Shown: positions 21,901 through 33,900 of the stretch, one piece after another
Layout: every line of letters starts with the position of its first letter
Position numbering within the stretch: position 1 is the stretch's first letter
Assembly (NCBI GenBank): GCA_907165275.2
Contig: OU015677.1
Location: 1,240,001 to 1,304,000, forward strand
DNA length: 64,000 nt
From: Zygaena filipendulae
Lineage: Eukaryota; Arthropoda; Insecta; Lepidoptera; Zygaenidae
Reading direction: 5' to 3'
The notes under the pieces: model-generated
Database searches by the model: none
What the model was told of the DNA's origin: nothing
The model's input: the letters and a program-made list of their open reading frames with translations, nothing else
Position numbers and translations under genes: made by a program

Positions 21901-24900
21901 ACTAGGTCGAGTTTGGTATAGTTTTCATATAAATCGAGGACGAGGGTTTCATTTCTGGAATAAACTTTTTGCCCGTCCATAGAAAAAAACCGAGCAACTG
22001 ACAAAAACAAAAAAAAAATAAAAAAATTAAATTCGGAATATCGTCGCTAAGAATTATACTACGAGTAATTTCACCATATAAAAAATATAACGTTATAGCC
22101 CCGTTATTCTTAAATATAAAAAAAATAATTGAAAAACATCTTTTAAGTATAAGTGTGTTAAAAAAAATATTTTACATAGCACGGCGGGACCGAATTTCTT
22201 AAACGAAATTTAAAAAAACTCAAATATTTGCTTTAACATTTTGCCCAGACTGCTAGACTGGCATTGTTTTTGAACAACACAATATATGTGACTTAAATAT
22301 GAACACAAACATAATATTAATTTATTATTTATTCATATTTAAATAAAAATTACACCATTATTGACAGTTTCGACTACATCTGCAAAGATCTGTACACTTA
22401 TATGTACTATGTGTACGCTGTACTTAGCATTTACATCTAATTAATCCAATAAGTTAATTAAGACACGGTGACATGCGGAACCCCCCCAGCGGGTGGGCAG
22501 GGGAGGGGGTGGAAAATGCATCGTCCGCGCCGCAATCCGCGCTCGATTTTAGCCTCTATATGGCTACTAGTTCGAGTTTGGTGTCGTTTTCGTATAAATC
22601 GAGGACGAGGGTTTTACTTCTGGAATAAACCTTTGCCTATCCATAGAAAAAAACCGAGTAACAGGTAAAACAGAAAAATAAACAAAATTAAATTCGGAAT
22701 ATAGTCGCTCAAAATTATACCACAAGTAATTTCAGTAAACAAAAAATTAGTCCCTTTATTCTAAAATATAAAAAAAAGAATACTAAATACAACATCTTTT
22801 AAGTATAAATATGTGGAAAATATTTTTTATAGCGCGCTATATTTTCTTCTGTCATGGTATTGCAGCTTCTAATTCCTATACTTAAATTTTCTTCCATAGA
22901 ACCTGAGAAAGCAGAAGTAACAGCAATGTTTCCCGCCTTTACTGGTTGTGATTTTTTTTGCGGTAAAGGAAAAAAGAGTGTCTTTGAAACCATGATGTGC
23001 ATATCTAACAGCTACTGAGGGTTTCAAATTGGAAATACAAGGGGATATTGCCCAGCCCTCGAGCTTACCCAAAACTAGAAACATCAATTGCCACTGCTAT
23101 GTATGACAAGTACCTAAGTAAAAAAGGATATAATAAATTAAAATACAGAGCAGACCAACTGTAATTAAAGCCAGTATTTATCCTATAAAATTTAAATAAT
23201 AGTTTGGATTTTACGACGTTTTTTAGATCGGAAGCAGTGCATTATTTTTATCTTTTAACATTCAACTCAAAACTTGGAATCAACGACAGTGATTGTTAAT
23301 CACAGATCAGGCTTTTGCACGGATGTGACCAACTGAATAATACAATTATTCACGAAAAAGGATCGAAGCATTGAAAACATATTGCCGACTAACGATTCTT
23401 TATATCAACATTAGCTTTAAGCGGTACACTAAGGAGGACATGCGTGAGGACAAATTCTTGTACCGCATCAAGATATAAGAAGGATATGGATCCTTCTAAT
23501 AGGTTAGTGAAAACCAAATTCAGGAACCCGTATGGACTAGCTTGCTCCTAGCTTCTAGAGCACGCTTTGAAACAATTCGGTTTTAATGCTAAGTGCAGTG
23601 TACAACTAGATAACTGCAACTGCGTAAAAATTAACTTAAAGTTTAGAGAGCTTTGCGGGTGTTGTGGAAAGTGTCAATGAAAGTGCATTTTTAATCAAAA
23701 TATTGATAAATAATAAATTTATAATTATCTTTGATTCATGTTTGAGTCTCTTGTTAATTGATTTACTTTTTTACTCCGACTGCTAGACTGGGAATGTTTG
23801 AAAACGAGTTAATTGGTTTGTTTTTTAAATTCCGCGGTAAGGAATTCAGTCTCGCTGCTCTATGCAAAATATTTTTTAACACATTTACACTTAAAAGATG
23901 TTCTAGTAACACTTTTATATTCTACAATAAAGGGGCTACAATACCTACAATATTTTTTGTATACTGAAATTACTCATAGTATAATTCTGAGCAACGATAT
24001 TCCGATTTTTTTTTTGTTTTTCCCCGTTACTCTGTTTTTTTCTATAGAGAGGTAAAAGGTTTATTATAGAAATAAAACCCTTATCGTTGAATTATACGAA
24101 AACGCCACCAAGCTTAACCCAGCCATATAGAGGCAAAAATCGAGCGCGGATTGCGGCGCGGATGATGCATTTTCCACCCCCTCCCCTGCCCATCCGCTGC
24201 GGGGGGTTCTGCATGTCACCCTGTCTTAATTAGCTTATTGGATTAATTAGATGCAAATGCTAAATACAGCGTACACATAGATGCAACTGCGTTATAAGTG
24301 TACAGATCTTTGCAGATGTAGTCGAAACTGTCAATAATGGTGCAATTTTTATTTAAATATGAATAAATAATAAATTAATATTATATTTGTGTTCATGTTT
24401 AAGTCATATATATCCCATCAAAAACATAAATGTGAAAGTGGAAGTCAAGTTCAGTATTAAGCTTAAGCTTAGTTGTCGACTTCACTGACAAAAGAATTGA
24501 TATCTAAATAGGTGTCAAGTTCTGTAGATAATCCTGAAATATATTCAAAGGAGCATACAACTCGACTAGTTTTCACACACAAGTTATCTTATATTTGGCT
24601 ACAAACTATAGTATAAATATTTTTGATATTGCCTTGTTTTTACCAGCAAACGAAATATTAAAGGGGTGATATTTATTGACCTTAAAGTATAAAAACAGTA
24701 ACTTGCTCATAATAATATAAAGAAGATACATAATTTGACTAGTTAAAGATAACTTGAATGTGAAAACTAGTCAAGTTGTATGCTCCTTTGAATATATTTC
24801 AGGATTATCTACAGAACTTGACACCTATTTAGATATCAATTCTTTTGTCAGTGAAGTCGACAACTAAGCTTAAGCTTAATACTGAACTTGACTTCCACTT

Positions 24901-27900
24901 TCACATTTATGTTTTTGATGGGATATCAGTGCTTTTTGTACAGAACCTATTAGTAGGTACTTATTCATAATAAAATTAATACCAAATGGTTTTTGTTAAT
25001 CTACTGTATTTCCCTATTGGAGAGTTCATGATTAGTATTGACATGTGAAATAATTTTTGAGTTATGAGGGGGTCAAAAGTGGCTCCAAATGAACGTCTAA
25101 GGTGCATATTGACGACTTAAACTTCCTAGAAGAATCGCAGTTATTGAAGCATCTTCAATAAATTTGCATATGTCGGCTATTTATGACTTATGCAGGCGCG
25201 GTCACAGCCTGAAAGTTTGAAGGGGGCCTTAATAACAAAATTGTTTATTTATTTATTTATTGTCACACCAACAGCAATTGGCAATTGTCAAGTAAATTAG
25301 ACTTTATTGCACAATACACAATTTTACTACAGACTAACGGTTGCCCGCGGTTTTACCCACGCTAATTTTGGAGTTTCCGTAGTAATTCCCGGATAAAAAC
25401 CCCTACCCTACCCTACCCTATGTCACTCAGGACTACCGCAGCTTCTTATATGTGAAAGAATTTCTGAAATCAGTCTAGTAGTTTTTGAGTTTACTCGTTA
25501 TAAATAGACAAAAATACAAATCTTTCCTCTTTAGGTATAATCATCCGTTGACACTCTTTACAAATTAACTGTTTCAAGTACTTTCCAACAAGACAGGGGA
25601 GGGGTCAAGTCCCCTCTGTGCCCCCCCCCCCCCCCTTTCGGAACGCGCCTTTATGTATGTCTCTATATTGGAATCAAAATCATCTATGCAGCACAAATTA
25701 ACTAGACTTATGTCTAAAGAAAGCTATGCAGTACCTGTACAGTTACTGTTCGAGGCTTATACGTCGCCTTCGTAAGCGGACGAAAGAGCATCCCAAGCAG
25801 AAGAAGAAGAAGAAGCATCCTAAGCCTACATGGCTGACCTTACATGAGTGGATAACTGTGAGTCTGTGACATGCCCTCATCTGGGAGATATATTTTCGAC
25901 AACGCCTTTTGATCATTACGAGATTTCGCAGATATGTCGTCACCTTTATGATATCCGACGATAATGTACATACGGAGTTTAATTCCATACCGAACCGTCT
26001 CTATCCACAAGTGGTTTTATACTTGAAAAAGAATTATTCATCTTTTTTACATACAGAACTTTCTATGTCAAATGTCAATAATATGTAATGGATGTTTCCG
26101 TAAACTGATGAAAATGTTCACAGATATTCATTAATTATATTCTACGTAAAACAAACTCTGATTCACTTTTAACTTAAGAATAACTAGTTTTATAGGTATA
26201 AACCAGTGAAAATAGGAAAATTCGCGTTGACAACGAATGTATTTGACTCGGTTTAATTGAGTGACGTAAAATACATCATTTAAGAATATTTCGAAATTCT
26301 GATTAGCCAGTTGCATACTAAAATACTTAACTTTGTTATATTACCTTCTTGATAGGAAAAATCTAAAAACTTTAATTATTAATAATTATATATTTTTTTT
26401 TAAGTTTTTCCAGTTTTCAGATTTTTCCCTTTGTTTACGCCTAAAAGCCTACCTTAATGCCAAATATCAAGTTCCTAAGTCATCTGGAAGTGCGTTATAA
26501 TTTTGGTCTATAGGTCAGTCAGTGATAAAAATCACGATTTTTGGACGTTAATATCTAAATAACCGTTGGAGCTGTGCTTATGAAATTTGGAGCACATATT
26601 TATCTCGCGAGTCTTAATACATGAGCTAAATTAGACATGTTTATGTAAAATAGTTTTGGAATTATGAAGGGGTGAAAAGTGGCTCCAAATGGTTCGTGTA
26701 ATATTACACACGGTGCTGCTTGTCAGTTCTGTCTGCTTGAACTTGACTTGACACGCTAACCGCGTGTCTAGATTATGTTGTTTAAAAACAATGCCAGTCT
26801 AGCAGTCTGGGCAAAAATTTAAAGCAATTATTTGAGATTTTTTAAATTTTATTTTTGTTTTTGCCAGTTTTTCGGTTTTTTTCTATCGACGGGCAAAAAG
26901 TTTATTCCAGAAATGAAACCCTCGTCCTCGATTTATATGAAAACGATACCAAACTCGACCTAGTAGCTATATTTGGGCAGAAATCGAGCGTAGTCTGCGA
27001 TGCGGGCGATGGACACTTTCCCCCCTCCCCTGCCCACCCCAGGGGGGGCTCCTCGTGTCACCCGGTCTAAATCAGCTTAGTTTGCCCCAAGGATCAACTG
27101 ATCCAAGCGGCGTCCTTTGAGACAAAAATGCAAGGTACCCCTATACCAAATGACCAATAAAACCCCTACTATCGATAAAATTACAATAATGGGCATGATG
27201 AGAGGGTGTAAAAACGAAAATTCTATTTAGTTCGTAAGTTTGATAATAAAAAAATAATGGACAAATTTCTGAAAAAGTTTTTCAAATTAATGAAAATATA
27301 CTCGGATAAAGCGCATCGAAAGTTTACCCGTGGGTGCTCGTGAATTTAGGCAACTAGCCTATTGGCTATTGCATATATTCAAAGTCGACCCATAAATAAC
27401 TTTAATAAAATTGGCTATGGCCAGAAAAACAATGGCTAGTGAACTAAATTTTAAGTTTTATTCCGCCATGTGGATAAATAAAAAATAATGGACACGTATT
27501 TTTCATTTTATACGTAATCAAAATATAACAGAGATACATTAGGTCGGGGTTAAAAATAAATTGCAGTCATCGAACTATAAAATAGGGGAGAAACACCCAC
27601 CACCACATCCGCTGTGACTTTCGTGCGATAACTCAAGGGAATTCCATCTCGACCACAATCTTATCAACAATTTTTTGGGGTCATTTGACCATTCAAACGA
27701 CATAAAAATTGATAAGATATATTCTGCGGTCAACGTTTGCGTGCAAAAAATGATATTCATCTACTAAAATGCACCTATATATTGCCACTGAAGCGAGCAA
27801 AACCTTCACAGTCGACTGTAGTCTAACAAAACTGCCTAAAGCTGTACCAACAAAAATGACTACGCAACCGAACAAGGGAGAAATCGACGCGGTCGAAGGA

Positions 27901-30900
27901 TATTCGGCTACGTCATGGAATAGCGCGGCGTCACCCAACTATACGACCAATGTCGACAAACTGTACCCTTACTCCGAGGTACCGTACATCGGTCAGTACA
28001 AACTGCTCAAAATACCCTTGAATCTGAACGATCCAATAGAACACGTCGACTATTGGGGCGAGGGGAGGGTCGTCACAAGCGCCGGGGCCAAAGGCTTTCC
28101 AAACTGCTACAATGTGAACCAGCAATACCGGCTCGTCGGCGCAGGGACGGACACGGACAAGAAAATACCCAACCGAGTGCCCGTCATCAGTCACCAGAGC
28201 TGCGACACGAGCGCCTACATCAAAGACAACTCGGTAAAAACAGTCACAGTGATGGGAGCATCCATCAGCAAGAGTGCAGCTGCAGACATAGCTCGCATCG
28301 TCAACGCCGATTATGGAAAAGTCGTCATCTACAGCTCCGATGAAAACTTCCACGGCGCGAAGGAAATCGAAGAGGCGTTGAGAAGGAAAAACGTGTTGCA
28401 TTGCAGCGGTCATACGCTGCCCAATTTGTTGAAGGAGGTGACTATGTTCACAAACTTCAGGGCTTATTTTAACATAGCCGAAACACAGGACGCGTTGTAC
28501 AAGAAAGTTTCGAGCGGAGCTTTCGAAGACGCAGTGAACATCAGCGAAGCGATAAAGCTGAGCAACAACAACGCTCATCTATCTCAAGTCGTCGATAGAC
28601 TGCTGGCTAACAAAGAGACCAACTTAATGTCGTACGCGTACAAGCTATCCGCGGATGCGAGAACTAAGGCTCTGCTCGGCGTATGTTTTCCGTCTATATT
28701 CGAGAGGATATTCAACAGGGGTAATGTGAAGTTTGTGGGCAAGAGACACGACCAGGCGTTGAAGGTGGACTCGAGCGTCGACAGATACGGCGACAGGCAG
28801 GCCTGGGGCGACAGCCACGACAAGACCAGCGCTAGAGTCAGTTGGAGACTTGAACCCGTTTGGAATAACAACACTGTGTACTTCCATATAGTGAACAACG
28901 AACGCGATATGTGTTTGAAATTGGCCGTGAACACAGACTCGTATCACGACAGGCTGGCGTGGGTGGCGCGGTTGATGCAGGAGCTGAGATTCCAATGGAC
29001 CCTCGAGCCGGTGAGGATCGGCGATGAGCTGGTGTTTCTGATCAAGAACCGCGAGTACGGGCAGGGGCTGAAACTGGACTCGACGGTCGACTCGTACGGC
29101 GACCGACTGCTGTGGGGGAACAACGGCGACGTCTCCAACAACCCCGCCTACTTCGGATGGTACATCCTGCCGTGGCCCTAAATACTGCTGTTCTGAACCT
29201 ACAAAAACCAACGATTCTGCTGACGTTTCCGATAATCCCGCCTGCATACAATACATACATATGGAACATATTAAAATTAATGATTAGATATTAAGACTAC
29301 TATATGAACCAATAATTCTTTATTCATACAAAATAAATGTTGAAAATCATTCTAGCTGATGCATGACCTCGTATGACGTCAGTTGCGTACTGCGTTGACA
29401 TTAAAATGACGTAAAATGGTACCTGGGTCATTGATGCAATTTTATATCGCTTCTTTAATGTATGTATGAAATATATACGAGCATATGTATTTCTGTTTTC
29501 CTTTCTTAAAATCCTATTTACACCGTCCTAAGAGAGGTTTAAAGAGGGTTAAAAAACCGTACTAAGGCTACAAAAACATGGCCATCACCTCCAGCGCCAC
29601 ACGCTTAAGGCACGATTTCTCCTAGTGTTGGGACTGCTTAATATCGATCATCATCTAATAAATATTGATTAAATCATTACTAGTCTGACCTCGGGAACTT
29701 GTCTTTTGTATTAGAGATCAGGGATGTTGCGGATGCAGATTTTTCACATCCATGGATGTGAATGCGGATGCTGATTGTTGAAGGTTTCACATCCGTAGAT
29801 GCGAATGCGGATGTTTAAGATCTTATTTATAGTATATGAATAAAAAATTAAAACAATGACGAAGTAATTATAAATATTTTTATTATTAATGAAAATTAGT
29901 ATTTAAAATAATGCTCCTATTTTTTTAACTTCACATACTTACTAATTTTCCTTCGCCGGCCTAGCCCAATTTCTTTCTTGTCGCAACTTGTACTACATTG
30001 GCATCCGCATGAGCATCCGCATTGATTATTCGTATGCGAATATTCGCAACATCCCTGTTATATTATGTCATATTAAGGGAATGACTGTGAAAGTGTTAAA
30101 ATGGCGAAGGCGCACCGGCGATCCTACCTTGAGATTGTCGCCGACGTACCGACGCAGGTCGGCGAGCGTGCCGTCCGCGCTGAACTGCGCCGTGTGCGAC
30201 GACCCGTCCGGCAGCTTGAACTGCACGCGGGCGCCGCCGCCGTCGCCGGACGCTGCGGCCGAGAGTAGGTATTGCACGGGAGGTCAACGACACGGCCCTT
30301 CGAGGCCGGACTCGATTTGCGCCATGTTATAAGTTATTCGTTTATCGAAATAAATCTTTCTCGTTGGGTTTTTATCAATATAAATTTATAAAATAATAAA
30401 TATTATTAGATACTTTTTTTTAAAATGAAATCTAGTGTGCCACCGGCAGCGGAGCAGAGCTTAAGCTACTGGTGGTTAAGGTCAGAGACAGGTACCTCCC
30501 AACACGATATGCGTGTCGTGTCGAAGATTAACGCCTTCCGTATCTAATCCTTGAGCCAACGAACTAGGGAGTGTCTTAACCGAAACAGCATAATATTATT
30601 ATTATTATTACTAAAAATAAAGTGTATCATATCCCTGCTCTTCCAGTTCTTCTTACCCCCAGCTCCTCCTCTCCCTGGTTCCTCCTACTTCCCCCAGTGT
30701 CTGCTACCCCTCAGCTCCTCCTACGCCTCCTAGCTCCTACTCCCCCAACTCCTCCTACTCCTCCTAGCTCCTCCTAACCCCCAGCTCTTCTTACTCCCCC
30801 AACTCTTCCTGCCCCCCTTACTCGCGGGCAGCGGGTCGCGCGGCGCGGCGGGCGCGGCGGCGGGGGCGGGCGCGGGCGGCGCGTCCCTCGCCTTCCGCTC

Positions 30901-33900
30901 GGCGCGGTCCTGCGCGATCTGCGCCAGGATGCGCTGCCGGGCGAGGTCGTTCTCCATCTTCTCGCGACGCCGCTCCTCCTGGTCGGAACGCAATGGGATT
31001 GGCTTATCGAGATGGTATAGGACGCAAAAATAAAATAAAATTACACGCTGTATAAGAAACCTTTTATTATTATATACACGGTGTAATTTTAAACGAAGAA
31101 CATATTAAGGGTGCGGTTCCACTGAGGCGGAGCAGAGAAAGAAAAATACGTGTCCAATATATTTTTTACTAATTTACACGAAACTAAAAAAAAAAATTTG
31201 GTCAAGTAGCCAATTAGGAGTTTCAATAAGGGTTAATATCTGTGTGCCAAATTCTATCCAATTCAATCCCGTTCAGTTCAACCGTTCCGACGCGATTGAG
31301 TAACAAACATCCATCCATCCATCCTTTCACATATTATTATATCTATAGTGTATCGTTATTTCCTCCCCCCCCCCCCCCCCCTCCGACGCCCACTGCGTTA
31401 GGGTTGTCACCTGTATCTGCTTGAACTCCTGCTCGACCTGCCAGCGCCGCAGCTCGGCGACGCCCTGGCCTGTCGCGCGGCGCTCCAACTCCTTCTGCTT
31501 CTCGAGCTGGCGAAAAATTACAGAATATTTGTATATGACACCGTCTGGTCCTTCGAGCCGGATAACTAGGTTTTCCAGTGGCTTTTGAAAAATAATAAAA
31601 ACGATTGGACATTATTACGCAGAGCCACCTAGTCTCGAACTATGCAGAGCTCATACTATGGACACCGAACAGCTAATATAATACTAAAAACCAAAAAAGA
31701 ACGCGAGTTTAAGTATTTTTTATGCAAAAAGAATGATGGTTGCATCCAAATTAGTCAATTAGTCATTAGCACATCTCAACTGGTCCTTCGAGCCGGATTA
31801 TGATTCTTCAAGTGAAATAATATCATACCCGTCACGCTTTTCACACATTCACTATACGCATTGACTTTTTTCATCCTTCATATTAATATGTGCAAAATCA
31901 GAATTTTACATAATTTAGACATAGACATATACTTTATTCGACGTCAACATCAAAATACCTTAAATTACAATTTACTAACTACACCATTATAAAGCGGTTC
32001 ATACAAGGCACCTTCCTTTTATATTTCATCTATACAATGCCGATATAATAATAATCTTCATGAAAAATGGCTGTGACATACAGACAGTCGGACACACGGA
32101 TATTTATCTCAGTTTTATAAAAACCAACATCACTCAAAGACAACAAACAGATGAATAAACAAAAATAACAGCCAATTATAACTTTATCGTATCTGCTAAT
32201 TTAGCATTTTAAAGGCAATTTAAGGCGCCCATTTGTCTACGCAATCCTCGAAACTACCTCACCTCTTTCTCCTTCTCTGCTTTCTCCCTCCGTCTCGCGT
32301 CTATCAGCTGTTTCGCCTTCTCCATTTTGTCTTCCATTTCGGCCAGACTTTGTTCTTCTGGGCGCACCTCTTGCGCCTTCTGGAATCAACGGAACGACCG
32401 AGCCGCTTCGTGTCTTTAACGTATCATTGAAACATAGAGAAAAATTTGCAAAAGAAATAGAGATGTTGACGTCTTTTGAAAATCATAATTCTAATTAGTC
32501 CGTCAGTTAGAAAAATAATAATAATAGACATGTATTTTTTGCTTTTTCAAATTAATGAAAATATACAGAGAGAATTAAAGTTTAAGGGTGGGAGCTCGTG
32601 ACGTTACTGACCACTATAAGCCACCATACAAACTACACCGGTTAGTGACGTCACGCGTAATTTCAACTCAATGTATCGCCGTTATTTTTTAATTACGTAA
32701 AAAAATAAAAAATAGGTGTCCAATATTTTTTATTAATCTACTCGATAGACTAAAAATTTCGGAGTTCCCGCTGGAATTCCAGATTACAATATAGCCTATG
32801 TTAAACAAGGAATTAAATGAGTAGCATTCTAATGGGTGAAAGAAATTTTGAAATGAGTCCAGTAGTTTTTTAAATAAATCGTAACAAACAAACAAAAACT
32901 CAAATATCTATAATAGCAAAGTACAGAAGTATATTAAGTATGTAATAACATATATAAATACCTCGTGTTACTTAGTTTCCACGACACAAGCTTAGTGTGT
33001 GTGTGTGTGTGTGTGTGTTAGACCTGTGTTGTGAACTGGATTATTATTATTATATATATTTATTATTTGTCACTGGGCTGTATTAATTGTAAAATTATGT
33101 AAATAAAGACATTTTTAAAACAAGCAAACGAACAAACCCGCGTAAATTTCAGTGTTCTCACGGGAATTCCGGGACAAAACGTACCCTACGTCTTTCTCTG
33201 TACCCCTGACAATGTGTATGCAAAATTTCATGATGATCGGTTGAGCCGTTAAGGCGTTAAAGCGCAACAGACAGACAGACATACTCACCGCTGGCTCGGG
33301 CGCGGCGGGCGGCTGGCTCGGGCCCGGCTCGGGCCGCGCGCGCCGCACGCACACGTCCCCGTCGCACACCACGTCGTACTCGCGGCCCGAGCGCGTCACC
33401 TCCACGTGCTCCGTCTTCTGCACTTTGGCGGCGGGGCCCGCGGATTCTGATGCCAAATGACGACGTGCTGACAAATTAAACCATCCAATCCGTACAATGC
33501 CCGATGCCACCCCTATGATACCTGATGCCACCCCTGTAATGCCCGATGCCGCCCCTGTAATGCCTAATTCCACCCCTGTAATGCCCGATGTCGCCCCTGT
33601 AATGCCCGATGCCGCCCCTATAATGCCTGATGCCACCCCTGTAATGTCCGATGCCAATCATGCACTCCAACAATGCCTGATGCCACCCCTGTAATGCCCG
33701 ATGCCGCCCCTATAATGCCTAATGCCACCCCTGTAATGCCCGATGCCGCCCCTATAATGCCTAATGCCACCCCTGTAATGCCCGATGCCGCCCCTATAAT
33801 GCCTGATGCCGCCCCTATAATGCCTTATGCCACCCCTATAATGCCTGATGCCACCCCTGTAATGCCCGATGCCGCCACTAGAATGCCTGATGCCGCCCCT

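Larger units (their letters stand above)
21704..27171. mobile_element. Foldback-type transposon with long terminal inverted repeats, 5.5 kb
   Basis: The left end TAGTGGGGGTTTTATTGGTC is inverted at the right end as GACCAATAAAACCCCTACTA. TA at both ends is compatible with TA target duplication. The left arm runs to about 22282 and the right arm from about 26772. The arms share AGACTGCTAGACTGGCATTG, a CAAAAAGTTTATTCCAGAAA region and GC-rich CCCTCCCCTGCCCA-type sequence, and the left arm has about 180 bp that the right arm lacks. The interior holds two further palindromic elements (22283-24409 and 24410-24926) and unassigned sequence. No intact transposase frame. It sits exactly between the two 30K duplication copies. 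Confidence 0.75.
27175..29527 (+). repeat. Duplicated block, copy 2 (with 30K gene 2)
   Basis: Direct copy of 17862-21703 without the 609-bp and 880-bp segments. It starts three bases after the foldback element and ends at ...TTACACCGTC, after which the sequence is unique. Confidence 0.9.

Noticed and set aside
25395..25420. CCCTACCCTACCCTA reminiscent of telomeric repeats
   Set aside because: The lepidopteran telomere repeat is TTAGG (CCTAA). This is a three-unit slippage inside a Helitron-like fragment.
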